A stretch of 64,000 bases of DNA from Fen-671 sp963794745 (GCA_963794745.1 CAWCEZ010000005.1:124001-188000), one strand, 5' to 3'; counted from the stretch's first letter, positions 29,031 through 36,931 are shown. Notes: generated from the sequence alone by a model not told the origin. A program made the numbers and translations.

Positions 29031-29103
29031 AACCCTGGTCGACATTGGCGATTTTGTGCGCTCGGCAAATCACGGGGCCGCTGGCTAGAACTCCAAACCT
29101 CGC

Positions 29104-29487
29104 TCAACCGACCAGCGGGGGCCGATCCGCGAAGATCGTGTCCCAAACGGCTTGCTCCTCGGGGTAGAACCATCGTTCGCTCTGGCGGCCCTCGCTGTAG
29201 TGGAAGACACTTACAACTCTCGTCTGGACATCCACGCCATCACGCCGTGCACCCATGATGCTCAAGGCGCACACGTGGTCGTCGCTACCCATCACGTCAT
29301 GCTCGTTGAGCCAGAACCCCTTGGACCTCAGCTCGCCAAACCACGCCAATAGGGCTTCAAGTCCACGGATATCGCCTGCTATACCGTGCTCACCGGGAAC
29401 ATGCCAGACAACATCGGGGTCAACGAGGGAGCTCAGCAATTCGTCGTTGCGAGATCGGAACGCATCAGCAGTGCGGCGGTAGGCCAC
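29104..29487 (-). CDS. SnoaL-like (NTF2 fold) protein
   Basis: A 127-residue NTF2-like domain: AYRRTADAFRSRNDELLSSL helix, then DPDVVWHVPGEHGIAGDIRG and the terminal beta-strands ending with RWFYPEEQAVWDTIFAD. The GTG at 29485-29487 is the first usable start. The frame is open further upstream (SGVEHPNA) but offers no start codon, so the annotated N-terminus may be slightly short. Family members act on small polar or polyketide-like molecules or simply bind ligands; function here is unknown. Confidence 0.8.
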   Translation of the reverse strand: MAYRRTADAFRSRNDELLSSLVDPDVVWHVPGEHGIAGDIRGLEALLAWFGELRSKGFWLNEHDVMGSDDHVCALSIMGARRDGVDVQTRVVSVFHYSEGRQSERWFYPEEQAVWDTIFADRPPLVG

Positions 29488-29686
29488 GGCGTTCGGGTGT
29501 TCGACGCCGCTCGCTCCTAGCCACAGTGCTTCTATGGTCCGAGGACCACCACGGACGGACGGACGGAAAGACTACCTCCTTGTCGGGTTATGGTCACCGG
29601 CTCTGCGTACTGCTGGAGCCAGGTCCCCTTCGAACTGCACGCTTTCGCTGCGGGCACAGGTCCGGTGGCTCGGCGCCCCGCCGGAA

Positions 29687-29724
29687 AACGATGCTCGAGT
29701 TGAACAACGATGCTCGAGTTGAAC
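29687..29724. repeat. 19-bp perfect tandem duplication
   Basis: AACGATGCTCGAGTTGAAC occurs twice head-to-tail (29687-29705, 29706-29724) in the 291-base gap between the SnoaL-like and kinase-like genes. Nothing else recognisable lies in that gap. Confidence 0.95.
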
Positions 29725-29778
29725 CCGTCGGGCTCTCGGTCGGGACGCAGTACTCGTGGAGTCGCTTCTACCGACATG

Positions 29779-30357
29779 TCATGGTCGCGACGTAGGCCAA
29801 CGCTTAGCTGCCCACTCGTCCCAGGACCGGTAGTCGGCAGGAGGAGGGCCAGGGGCCCGTGCGGTTAGTTCCGCCTCGTCGGGTTCCTGGAAGGCCTGGC
29901 GCCAGACCCGCAGCTCGGCCGGTGTCATGGCGAAGGCGGTAACGGGTTCTTGGGTATTGCGTTTGTGGGCACGCCGCGCCTGCTCGTCGTCGTCGACTTC
30001 CATGTAGACGAGTTGGAAGTAAGCACCGGCGGATAATGCCAAGTGGTGGAGGGCAGATCGCTCTTCTTTGGCCCAAACGCCGAAGTCGAGGACGACGTTG
30101 GTGCCGAGCCGCAGGGCGCGGAGGGCCACCCAGACCAGACGGCCCTCGAGGACATCGCGCTTCCCGCCCGCCAGGGACTGGCCGAAGGGCCGCGGGGCCA
30201 GGTCAGCGAACAGCGGGATCATCCACTCGTCAGGCGTCAAGCGCAGGGCACTGCAGTCCGTCTCGATCTCTTTGGCGCGCGTCGTCTTGCCAGATGCCGG
30301 AAGGCCCACCATGACGTACAGCGTCGAGGTGTCAGCACCAGACGCTGGACGCTCCAT
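29779..30357 (-). CDS. P-loop kinase-like ATPase (zeta-toxin / AAA_33 type)
   Basis: A 192-residue P-loop protein. The Walker A motif MVGLPASGKTTRAKEIE follows about 15 residues after the start. LTPDEWMIPLF and NVVLDFGVWAKEER (Walker B-like strand) match small kinases of the zeta-toxin/polynucleotide-kinase-like group that phosphorylate small molecules or nucleotide sugars. The C-terminus is Pro-rich. ATG 30357 (or GTG 30360) is chosen because the open frame further upstream lacks conservation-like sequence. No antitoxin neighbour is visible, so a toxin role is not supported. Confidence 0.78.
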   Translation of the reverse strand: MERPASGADTSTLYVMVGLPASGKTTRAKEIETDCSALRLTPDEWMIPLFADLAPRPFGQSLAGGKRDVLEGRLVWVALRALRLGTNVVLDFGVWAKEERSALHHLALSAGAYFQLVYMEVDDDEQARRAHKRNTQEPVTAFAMTPAELRVWRQAFQEPDEAELTARAPGPPPADYRSWDEWAAKRWPTSRP

Positions 30358-30540
30358 CACCCACAAGTTTGCCCCCCGATCGTGCTCGGGGGTGGTTATT
30401 TTCTGGCCGCTAACAGGCCCGCGGTACCAGGCCGGCTCCGCCCCCTTCTGCCGGAGTTGAAGCGAGGGTAGGGCGACCTTCTGGCACGGCGCCGGGCGTG
30501 CCGGGCCGTCGATCGCGGCGCTGGTCCGCGCCCACCTGGA

Positions 30541-30590
30541 GGCCAAGCGTGCTCGCGCATGTCAGCGTTCGTAAAGGTCTCTTCTACAGG
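30541..30590 (-). repeat. Dispersed intergenic repeat, copy a
   Basis: AAGCGTGCTCGCGCATGTCA and the following GCGTTCGTAAAGGTCTC align with the core of copies b-f (consensus GTGTTCGAGCATGTCACGG then TTCGCAAAWGTCC). It is the most diverged copy and is about 184 bases upstream of the kinase-like start. Confidence 0.6.
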
Positions 30591-30617
30591 GTCCACCTCG
30601 GAGGGCCGAGGTGGACC
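30590..30617. terminator. Perfect 12-bp hairpin
   Basis: GGTCCACCTCGG (30590-30601) and CCGAGGTGGACC (30606-30617) pair perfectly around AGGG. There is no T-run. It is downstream of the minus-strand ArsR-SRPBCC-reductase operon and directly abuts repeat copy a; it could be a terminator or part of the repeat element. Confidence 0.55.
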
Positions 30618-30867
30618 ATCCGTGACTGGTGGCTCAGGCGCTGAGCAAGCGGGTAGCCGTTGTTGCGGGAAGACCATTGGCTTGTAGTCTTCGAAATCCC
30701 ACATTGCCGGTCCGGGCGATCCCCGGTTTACCCGGCACGTACCCGTCATGGTCATCGCCGTCAGTCGTGGCGAGACTTCGAACGGTGGCTCCCACAGCGC
30801 CCACTTCCCATCGAGGGACTGGTAGCTTCAGTCGCCCAAACCACGGTATCGCCCGAATTTCGTGCCA

Positions 30868-31473
30868 TCACGCTGTGGCCGCGAGCGGTGCCTGCTCGAG
30901 CACCCGTGGACGGTACTCCACGAGTTGGCTCCTCCCGTCGAAGGTTCTACTGGCGATCATGTCGAGCGCGACGTCGGGGTAGCCGTCGTAGATGCGTTCT
31001 AAGCCGGTGGCGCCGGTGATGACTGGGAACATCACTACCCGGAACCTGTCGACGATGCCGGCTCGCAGCAGCGACCGGCACAGGCTGATGCTGCCGATCG
31101 TGCGCAGGAGGCCCGGCCCGTCCGCCTTCATCGCCCGCACCGATCCGATGGCTTCGTCGCGTACGAGAGTTGTGTTCGCCCAAGAGAGCGGCTCTTCGAG
31201 GGTGGACGAGAACACCACCTTCGACGCTCCGGTGAGCCCGCTGATCGAGGCCTCCTCGTCGGTGGAGAAGTCGTCGGTCCCCGACGGGGTGCGGCCGGCG
31301 GCGAAGCCCGACATCAACCGGTACGTGTTCGCACCCATGAGCAAAACGGCCTCGGGTTGCTCCTCGAGCCAGCCGAGGTACTCGGGGCCTTCGAGGCCCC
31401 ACCACCCCGGCCACCCCTCCGCCGACGCGTAACCGTCAAGGGAGGTGATGAAGTCGACGGTCAATTCTCGCAT
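30868..31473 (-). CDS. RibD/dihydrofolate-reductase-like oxidoreductase
   Basis: A 201-residue protein of the RibD C-terminal/DHFR-like family. The start MRELTVDFITSLDGYASAEG is the family hallmark, followed by LLMGANTYRLMSGFAAG, KVVFSSTLEEPLSWANTTLV and the NADPH-binding DGPGLLRTIGSISLCRSLL. The ATG at 31473 is chosen; the open frame upstream is antisense-like shadow of the SRPBCC gene. It lies 37 bases after the SRPBCC gene, giving an ArsR-SRPBCC-DHFR-like operon seen in many actinobacteria. Substrate unknown. Confidence 0.88.
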   Translation of the reverse strand: MRELTVDFITSLDGYASAEGWPGWWGLEGPEYLGWLEEQPEAVLLMGANTYRLMSGFAAGRTPSGTDDFSTDEEASISGLTGASKVVFSSTLEEPLSWANTTLVRDEAIGSVRAMKADGPGLLRTIGSISLCRSLLRAGIVDRFRVVMFPVITGATGLERIYDGYPDVALDMIASRTFDGRSQLVEYRPRVLEQAPLAATA

Positions 31474-31510
31474 GGCGTAGTCCGCGGGTCGTCGATCGCA
31501 ACTGCCGCCA

Positions 31511-31996
31511 TCATCGGGCGAGGAGCGCGTCGAGCTTGCGGTAGCCCTCCTGGACGCCCCCCTCCATGCCGCTGGCGACGAACGCGTCGCGGGCTTCGAA
31601 GCTGTCGACCAGCGAGCTAGCGGTGAGCCGGCAGCGGCCCCCCGGTAGGTCCTCGAGGACGAGGCGGCCGAGGGACACGCTGTCGGGCATCGGCTCATAG
31701 GTAAAGGTCTGGACGATGACCTCGTCAGGCCGCACTTCGTGGAAGCAGCCCCGGAACCAGTGCTCCTCGTCGCCCCGGATGGAGACGTAGCGCCACTCCC
31801 CACCGGTGCGGCAGTCCCAACGGTCGACTCGGCTGCTGTCGAGGCTGTCTGGGCCGACCCATTGCACGAACAGCTCCGGGTCAGTATGTGCCCGGTAGAC
31901 CGCCTTGGCTGGGGCGTCGAACTCGCGGACGATCGTGATAGACGGCGTCTTGTCGCCGATCGTGATCTCGGCCTCTCGGTTGGTCGTGGTCGTCAT
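31511..31996 (-). CDS. SRPBCC / AHSA1-like ligand-binding protein
   Basis: A 161-residue START/Bet v 1-type domain. TITIVREFDAPAKAVYRAHT, PELFVQWVGPD and the late GMEGGVQEGYRKLDALL are characteristic of AHSA1-like SRPBCC proteins, which bind hydrophobic ligands in a deep cavity. Its ATG overlaps the stop of the ArsR gene by four bases, so the two are translated together. Cytoplasmic, intact frame. Confidence 0.92.
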   Translation of the reverse strand: MTTTTNREAEITIGDKTPSITIVREFDAPAKAVYRAHTDPELFVQWVGPDSLDSSRVDRWDCRTGGEWRYVSIRGDEEHWFRGCFHEVRPDEVIVQTFTYEPMPDSVSLGRLVLEDLPGGRCRLTASSLVDSFEARDAFVASGMEGGVQEGYRKLDALLAR

Positions 31997-32349
31997 GTCG
32001 TTGCTCCTTTGTTGTTGTCGGGGGCTTGGTCGTCGAGTTGGGCGAGCAGCTGGTCAAGGCGCTGGTAGCGGGCCTCGGCGTTCTGGCGATATCGCTCGAT
32101 CCACTTGGTCATGAGGTCGAAGACCCCCGCTTCCAATCGGGCCGGTCGACGCTGCGCCTCGCGGCGGCGGGACACGACCCCCGCGTCCTCGAGCACCGAG
32201 AGGTGCTTGGACACCGCCTGGATAGACATGTCGTAGTGCTCCGCAAGCTCACTCAACGTCGCGTCGCCGATGGCGAGACGCGTCACGATGTCCAGCCTCG
32301 TCTCGTCGGCCAACGCCGAGAACACAGTCACGATCGCGTGCGCAGCCAC
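31993..32349 (-). CDS. ArsR-family winged-helix repressor
   Basis: A 118-residue regulator. FSALADETRLDIVTRLAIGD and LSELAEHYDMSIQAVSKHLS form the classic ArsR helix-turn-helix, with the wing at VLEDAGVVSRRREAQRR. There are no clustered cysteines, so metal sensing is unlikely; these ArsR-SRPBCC pairs are generally non-metal regulators. The GTG start follows GAGGAGGAG. Two TCAAC-N6-GTTGA operators flank its promoter, suggesting autoregulation of the three-gene operon. Confidence 0.92.
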   Translation of the reverse strand: MAAHAIVTVFSALADETRLDIVTRLAIGDATLSELAEHYDMSIQAVSKHLSVLEDAGVVSRRREAQRRPARLEAGVFDLMTKWIERYRQNAEARYQRLDQLLAQLDDQAPDNNKGATT

Positions 32350-32358
32350 TGCTCCTCC

Positions 32359-32420
32359 TCAACTTCTTGGTTGAATAAGAGGATAGGTTGCTCGTGGCCG
32401 TTTGTCAACCTTAAGGTTGA
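32359..32420 (-). promoter_or_regulatory. ArsR operon promoter with two matching operators
   Basis: On the minus strand TTGACA (32408-32403), a 17-base spacer and TATCCT (32385-32380) form a good promoter. TCAAC-N6-GTTGA occurs at 32405-32420, as a perfect palindrome TCAACCTTAAGGTTGA overlapping the -35, and again at 32359-32374 just upstream of the ribosome binding site. Confidence 0.75.
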
Positions 32421-32649
32421 GCTCGACGAGCTTGCCGCGATCCTGTGGGTTGACGCTCCATGGCACCCGGCGTGACATAACAGACGTGGAGAGAAGGGCC
32501 ACCTCCCCCACCCCCAGCGCACCGAACGGCACGTTGCCCGGCGCGCCATAAATCTCGATGACGACCCCGGGGCGCACGCGATCACGGTCGCAGCTAGGGC
32601 GAGGTCCGCGCCGGATTGGCGTTATGCAGCTGGTGCGTCTTCCTGCATG

Positions 32650-32719
32650 TCGAGAGCCTTCCAACATGTCACGGTGCGCAAAATGTCCTCGCTCTCGCTC
32701 GTGGGTTTGCGTCGGCGGG
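32650..32719 (-). repeat. Dispersed intergenic repeat, copy b
   Basis: Contains CCAACATGTCACGGTGCGCA, AAATGTCC and a distal GCGTCGGCGG shared with copy d. It lies between the ArsR promoter and the end of the TPR gene. The 382-base gap 32350-32731 holds only this repeat and the promoter. Confidence 0.75.
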
Positions 32720-32731
32720 GATGTCACTCTT

Positions 32732-33418
32732 TCATGCAGCCGGCGAGTCTTCGCTTGGTCCCGGTGGGCCTCCACCGTGATCGCTCTGGTCTCCGTCCAC
32801 GATGCCCCGTAACCATCTCAGAGTGATTTCATCCTTTTGGACGACTCCGACTGTTGGGTGGCGGGTCAACCCCGGCCCGCGCTCGGCAAGCGCGAGTGCC
32901 GTCCGAGCCGCACGGCGTTGGGTCTCCACATCTTGTAGCTGGACCGCAGCACGGACCAATGCCAGATGCCAACGAAAGAGTTGGTCGTTGAGAAACAGGC
33001 CTCTTTTGAGAGCGGACTGGAGCAGGCCCACCGCTTCGTCGGCATTGGCCGGGTTTCCTTCGTCAAGCAGCATCTCTGCAAGCGATACCTCGACCATGTG
33101 GGTTGTGCCGTTCAGAGACGGGTTCTCTTCAATGACCTTCCGGTAATGATGGCTGGCCTCGTCCATGCGGCCCTCTCGTCGAGCCAGATCGCCCAGGTGC
33201 TCGTGGGCCGTGCAAGCATCGAGGGTCGAGTTGTGCTCTGCAACAACCCGGAGCCATAGTTCTCTCGCGGCACCGCGGTTCCCACTCTCTGCGAGAGCAA
33301 GCCCCTTGATTCGGAGGTACTGGGGCCGAGAGTTGACTCGCGCTCTGGCGAGGCGAGCCTCGAACTCTTGCCTGGCAGAGGGATCCCAGTCCGTGGTGCG
33401 GAACCAATTCGGAGCCAT
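32732..33418 (-). CDS. Tetratricopeptide-repeat hypothetical protein
   Basis: A 228-residue soluble protein with at least three TPR-like helical pairs: QYLRIKGLALAESGNRGAAR, ACTAHEHLGDLARREGRMDE and VEVSLAEMLLDEGNPANADE. It begins with NWFRTTDWDPSARQEFEARL, an opening typical of a widespread stand-alone TPR family. No signal peptide. It probably mediates protein-protein contacts; partners are unknown. Flanked on both sides by the dispersed repeat (copies b and c). Confidence 0.8.
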   Translation of the reverse strand: MAPNWFRTTDWDPSARQEFEARLARARVNSRPQYLRIKGLALAESGNRGAARELWLRVVAEHNSTLDACTAHEHLGDLARREGRMDEASHHYRKVIEENPSLNGTTHMVEVSLAEMLLDEGNPANADEAVGLLQSALKRGLFLNDQLFRWHLALVRAAVQLQDVETQRRAARTALALAERGPGLTRHPTVGVVQKDEITLRWLRGIVDGDQSDHGGGPPGPSEDSPAA

Positions 33419-33476
33419 GACCGCTGATCATAAATGTCGGGCCTGACGGGTGCGCTCTCCGTTTTTGAGAGCACTC

Positions 33477-33556
33477 GAAGTGCGAGGGTGGTCCAGCATG
33501 TCGGGGTTCGCAAAAGTCTCTCTTCTGCGGGGTTCGTTCTCGGCTGGAGCCGACGC
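33477..33556 (-). repeat. Dispersed intergenic repeat, copy c
   Basis: Contains AAGTGCGAGGGTGGTCCAGC, ATGTCGGGGTTCGCAAAAGTC and a distal GGGTTCG segment. It begins about 60 bases upstream of the TPR gene start. Small inverted repeats follow (CGGCT-GG-AGCCG near 33541 and CCGAC-GAC-GTCGG near 33576). Confidence 0.75.
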
Positions 33557-33605
33557 CTACGACGTCTGCCGCCTCCGACGACGTCGGTGGCCCCGAGACC
33601 AAACC

Positions 33606-33989
33606 TCAGCGCCGACTTATGGTTTGAAAGTCGTGCGAAACCTTTAGCTGGGACATGAGTGCGTTCTCGGCGGCTGCCGTCACATGAGGGCCCCAGACGG
33701 CCAAGAGCGATCTGTGAGCGTAGTCAAGGCCGAAGCCGGTTCCAGCCAAGGCTTCTCGCTGGACCTTGGTTTTGGTGAGCGAGTTTGCGAACGCGACCAT
33801 CTGATCGGTGCCGATGCCTGGCCGCAACGTCGCCACTAATTGTGGATCGACGCAGCCGATCTTAGGTGCGCCCAACTGGCAAGGCAGGTAGGTCGTGACG
33901 CGCGCTGACCCGCAGGAAGTCGTGGCTAGGAGGCCCACAGATAAGAGGATGACCAGCGCAAACCTTACGGTGCCGCTTGGTATCGTCAC
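33606..33989 (-). CDS. Hypothetical lipoprotein
   Basis: The GTG at 33989 begins TIPSGTVRFALVILLSVGLL followed by ATTSC, a signal peptide with a lipobox-like cysteine at about residue 23, so the product should be diacylglycerol-anchored. The remaining ~100 residues include CQLGAPKIGCVDPQLVATL (two more Cys) and NSLTKTKVQREALAG. The family is unknown. Upstream in-frame codons read through repeat copy d and are rejected as a start. Flanked by repeat copies c and d. Confidence 0.68.
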   Translation of the reverse strand: MTIPSGTVRFALVILLSVGLLATTSCGSARVTTYLPCQLGAPKIGCVDPQLVATLRPGIGTDQMVAFANSLTKTKVQREALAGTGFGLDYAHRSLLAVWGPHVTAAAENALMSQLKVSHDFQTISRR

Positions 33990-34294
33990 CGCGCAAGACG
34001 TTAGTGCTCGACGCCTGTGCCGGTGCGCTCCTCTGGGACCACGCGAGCAACCGGTGCGTTCCCTGTGCCACGGACCCGCAGTGCGAACGTGTTCGAGCAT
34101 GTCACGGTTCGCAAATGTCCCTGCTCCTGACGTGGGCTCGCGTCGGCGGCTGAACCTCGACGATCAGCGGCTAGGAGGTCGAGCTTGGGCCTCGTCGGCC
34201 AGAAACGCAGGAGGGGGAACCTCCAGGCCGTCTGTTCGCAACTCGGCCAGACAAAATCGCCGGCACCGCACCGGCAAGATGGCAACCTGTTCTC
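33990..34294. other. 305-base intergenic region
   Basis: Holds repeat copy d (34077-34152). It is the divergent region between the lipoprotein and the beta-propeller-like gene, so it should contain promoters for both; I see no strong matches. Confidence 0.5.
34077..34152 (-). repeat. Dispersed intergenic repeat, copy d
   Basis: Best-preserved copy: GCAGTGCGAACGTGTTCGAG, CATGTCACGGTTCGCAAATG, then GTGGGCTCGCGTCGGCGG. TGCGAACGTG and CACGGTTCGCA can pair as a 10-bp stem with one extra base and an 11-base loop. Confidence 0.8.
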
Positions 34295-35282
34295 ATGCTC
34301 CGTCGAGGTCGCGTTTCCGGGTCAGGCTTCCCTAAGAGGTCCGTTCTCAAGCGCCATGCCGAGTTCTGCTCCGCGTCACCCGGGCTTGTATTGGTGTGTT
34401 GTTCGGTCGGTCCTGCCGGCGAGTTACTCTGCCTGTGGGCGAGCGGCAGCGACGCTCAGTCGCTGATCTCCGTTACCGAGGCCCCTGGCGGGGTCAGGTT
34501 TCAGGATTCAAGGCCAGTCACAGCGGTGAAAGGCGAATTGACGGTCCACAACCCCGACCTTGTCGCGCGCGTCGCCCTTGAGGAGATCCCGGTCGCCTAC
34601 CCCACGATCCAGCCCCTTGGTGACGACCGCTTGCTGATCGTAGGCGCCGCGGAGTGAATGGCACCCCGAGGGACCGGACAAGAACGCCGTTGTCTATGGG
34701 CGAACCGGAAAAATCGAGCGCGTCGGGACAGTGGGCGATGGAGTCGCGCACGTGTTGTCGACTCCGAAAGGTGACTTCTGGGTGGGCTACTCGGACGAGG
34801 GCGTGTTCGGTAACTACGGCTGGGGAAGGCCTGGCCCTGCGCCGATCGGAGCTTGCGGCATTGCTCGGTTCACCTCGTTGCTCGTCCCCGTGTGGCAGTA
34901 CTCAGGCGCGGACAGATGGGGCGATATCGATGAGTGCTATGCCCTGAACGTCGTCGGCGAAGACGCCTGGGCCTGCTACTACAGCGATTTTCCTATCGTC
35001 GGCATAACGGCAGGAACGATCCGAGGATGGAAGAACGCTGTCACGGGCGCCCGGGCGCTCCTCGTGCACCAAGACAAGGCTGCCCTCGTCGGTGGCTACG
35101 GAAAGGATCACGACCGGTACATCGAGGGCGCACTAGGTAGGGAAGGCTTCGAGCCCACCGCCTCGTCCCGCGTCGTTCTCTCGGATGGTCAACCGCTCCC
35201 AAACAGTGCGCAGCTCGTTGGACGAGGGAACGAGCTTCACGCCTTGTTCGGCAACACCTGGTACAAGCTCAACTTGAAATGA
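34295..35282 (+). CDS. Conserved hypothetical protein, beta-propeller-like (frameshift)
   Basis: The first frame from ATG 34295 runs to 34657 (LGDDRLLIVGA). An extra base near 34650 (GGAGTGAATGG) then shifts coding to WHPEGPDKNAVVYGRTGKIE and on to the stop at 35282. The C-terminal part (FWVGYSDEGVFGNYGWGRPG, NVVGEDAWACYYSDFPIV, ALVGGYG, NELHALFGNTWYKL) resembles a family of actinobacterial hypothetical proteins with repeated beta-blade-like sequence. The first ~30 codons may not be part of the protein. It is the only plus-strand gene among the repeat-flanked units (copies d and e). Confidence 0.68.
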
Positions 35283-35320
35283 GCTTCGAGGAGTAGGCGA
35301 GCTCCGTAAAACAGAGTGCC

Positions 35321-35400
35321 CACAGTGCGAGCGTGTTCCAGCATTTGACGGTGCGCAGAAGTCCTTGTTCCCCCCCGGTAGGGTTCCCGTCGGTGGGTTG
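35321..35400 (-). repeat. Dispersed intergenic repeat, copy e
   Basis: CACAGTGCGAGCGTGTTCCA, GCATTTGACGGTGCGCAGAA, GTCC and a distal GTCGGTGGGTTG align with copy d over about 80 bases. Located between the convergent ends of the propeller-like and PH-like genes. Confidence 0.78.
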
Positions 35401-35405
35401 ACGGG

Positions 35406-35815
35406 CTAGCTGGGATCAGGGGCCGGACCTCTTCGCAGCGAAGGGAACTGCCCGCGGAGCACCCCCTTCGCGCGCCGTGCTGGGCCGACTGGGTACCCCG
35501 CTTCGCGAAATGCCGCGAGTACTGCTTTTGGCCTGAGCGTCCAGAAGTAATGCGTCTTGGCGTCCGAAGCGGCGATGCCGACACCAGGCGACAAGCTCTT
35601 AGCGCGGAAAACCGCGGAGACGTTGACCCTGGGGTACTCGACAGACCCAACGTTCTTGGGGACGGCGAAGCGCGCGCTAGTCCCCATGGTCCGAGCCAGA
35701 CCCGATCCTCGCTAATCCGTATCTTGGCCGTTCCGAGGGTGCCGTTCAGCCTCCTGATGCCGAGGCCGAGGTTCACCTCCAGATTCAATCCGCCACGGAA
35801 GGTGCGCTCAGTCAC
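35406..35815 (-). CDS. Small PH-like hypothetical protein (frameshift)
   Basis: The GTG at 35815 gives TERTFRGGLNLEVNLGLGIR and KIRISEDRVWLGPWG. One missing G in the TGGGGA run near 35690 shifts the frame, which continues as TSARFAVPKNVGSVEYPRVN and then FWTLRPKAVLAAFREAGYPV to the stop at 35406. Restored length is about 136 residues. The alternation of strands followed by a C-terminal helix is typical of bacterial PH-like domain proteins. Function unknown. Flanked by repeat copies e and f. Confidence 0.6.
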
Positions 35816-36439
35816 CAACAACACTGTGGCACTGCAGGTCGAGCCGACGCCGGCGGAGGCGGGTTGCCCCCAACACAGTGCCCGCAGTGCAAGCGTGTTC
35901 GAGCACATCACTGTGCTCAAGATGCTCGAGCGCGCTGTCGCTACCATCACGGCCTCAAGACGACTAACGGTTGGGCGATGGCAGCAGGTACGGGCAAATG
36001 CGACTTCGTCCCACCAGATGACCCCAGGCACCCCCGCCATGGCAAGGGGCCAATCGGCCCCGAAGTCCCGGATAGCCCCGAAGTTGTTCCCAAACGCCCA
36101 GAGGTTCCCATGGCCTCCGAGGCAGCAGGTGCGCCCGCCGGGGAGAGGCTGGGTGCGGCCGGCTCGGGTGGGGGCTGTGACGATAAAGCCATCGGCCGGA
36201 GTGGCGATCGAAGCCGATCCCTCCCGAGCGCCCAAAGCCTCGTCAGCTGAGCCCTACGTAACGCAGGCTGTTCCTAGTCGTTCCTCATCTGTCGCACCGG
36301 GGTGTCACTGCTCCAACGCGCTGGCGTCGTTGGCCTTCGACTGGTGGCTCGCCTGGCGGTCGGGTAGCCCTAAGCAACCCTCTCAAGTGGAAGGGGCTGT
36401 CTTCCGACAAGACGCTGGGGACCGTCTGAACGGAGGACC
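35816..36439. other. 624-base region without a confident gene
   Basis: Contains repeat copy f. Open frames exist on both strands between 35864 and 36250: a plus frame starting MPPTQCPQCKRVRAHHCAQD and a minus frame with GNLWAFGNNFGAIRDFGADW. The plus frame crosses the repeat and neither has a good ribosome binding site. I call none of them. Confidence 0.5.
35881..35931 (-). repeat. Dispersed intergenic repeat, copy f
   Basis: CCCGCAGTGCAAGCGTGTTC followed by GAGCACATCACTGTGCTC, itself a perfect 7-bp stem with a TCAC loop. The distal part of the repeat is lost. Begins 66 bases upstream of the PH-like gene start. Confidence 0.68.
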
Positions 36440-36931
36440 GTGGTGAGCTACACGGACAAGCTAGCCAAACAGGCAATGGGTGCCCTTGCTCCTGGAGAGT
36501 TCTTCGTGGCAGCGGCGAAATACTTGCCGCGGGGCGCAAGCTCCAAGAGGGCTGCGGGGGCGGTGTTCGGAGCCGCTGGCGCCCTTATCGCAGGCTCTGT
36601 TGCGGGGCGAGGCCAGACCGTTGGGGGCATTGCGCTGCCGAGCAACTTGGCCATGGGCTTGACGAACCAGCGCCTGCTCATATTTGCACTTGGGGAAGGC
36701 CGAGAGCGCGTGACGGGCCACAGCCACTCGATCCCGCTGTCCCACGTTTTGAGCGTGCGGTGCGAAACTGGGCGAAAGCTCGGTTTCCGAGTGAGCTATG
36801 TTGCGATTTCGCTTGCAGACGGCTCGCAAATAGCCTTGGAAGCCCCCTCCCCCAACTCGAAGGACGGAGAGGCGTTTGCCCGCTCGCTAGAAGCTTCTAG
36901 GAATGCCGCGGCCTCCTCCCCTACATGGTGA
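36440..36931 (+). CDS. Conserved hypothetical protein with hydrophobic Gly/Ala helix, PH-like C-terminus
   Basis: A 163-residue protein from GTG 36440 or the adjacent GTG 36443. The N-terminal third includes LAPGEFFVAAAKYLPRGASS and an Ala/Gly-rich stretch (AAGAVFGAAGALIAGSVAG) that may touch the membrane. The rest is beta-rich (LAMGLTNQRLLIFALGEGRE, IPLSHVLSVRCETGRKLGF) like bacterial PH-domain proteins. It lies outside the repeat-flanked series. No operon partner. Confidence 0.72.
   Translation: MVSYTDKLAKQAMGALAPGEFFVAAAKYLPRGASSKRAAGAVFGAAGALIAGSVAGRGQTVGGIALPSNLAMGLTNQRLLIFALGEGRERVTGHSHSIPLSHVLSVRCETGRKLGFRVSYVAISLADGSQIALEAPSPNSKDGEAFARSLEASRNAAASSPTW

Larger units (their letters stand above)
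30358..30867. other. 510-base non-coding region
   Basis: Between the kinase-like and reductase-like genes. It contains repeat copy a (30541-30590) and the perfect hairpin at 30590-30617. I see no convincing protein-coding frame. Confidence 0.6.

Noticed and set aside
29626..29660. Possible seventh, inverted copy of the dispersed repeat
   Set aside because: The complement shares only about 16 of 20 bases with the upstream part of copies e and f and none of the core; chance similarity is plausible.
29779..30357. Zeta toxin of a toxin-antitoxin pair
   Set aside because: The P-loop family fits but no small antitoxin gene is adjacent, and many housekeeping kinases share the motif.
33480..33530. 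tRNA-like sequence because of GGTTCGCAAA
   Set aside because: No cloverleaf can be formed and the segment is a copy of the dispersed repeat.
30541..35931. Classical integron with attC sites
   Set aside because: The repeats lack the GTTRRRY/RYYYAAC core and no integron integrase is present; only the cassette-like layout is retained as a finding.
35237..36235. 333-codon minus-strand open frame spanning repeat e, the PH-like gene and repeat f
   Set aside because: It reads through two repeats and matches coding-like sequence only between about 35690 and 35815; the rest is out of frame or non-coding.
35864..36250. Plus-strand Cys-containing open frame (starts MPPTQCPQC)
   Set aside because: It crosses repeat copy f, lacks a ribosome binding site, and its C-terminus is low-complexity Pro/Gly/Ala.
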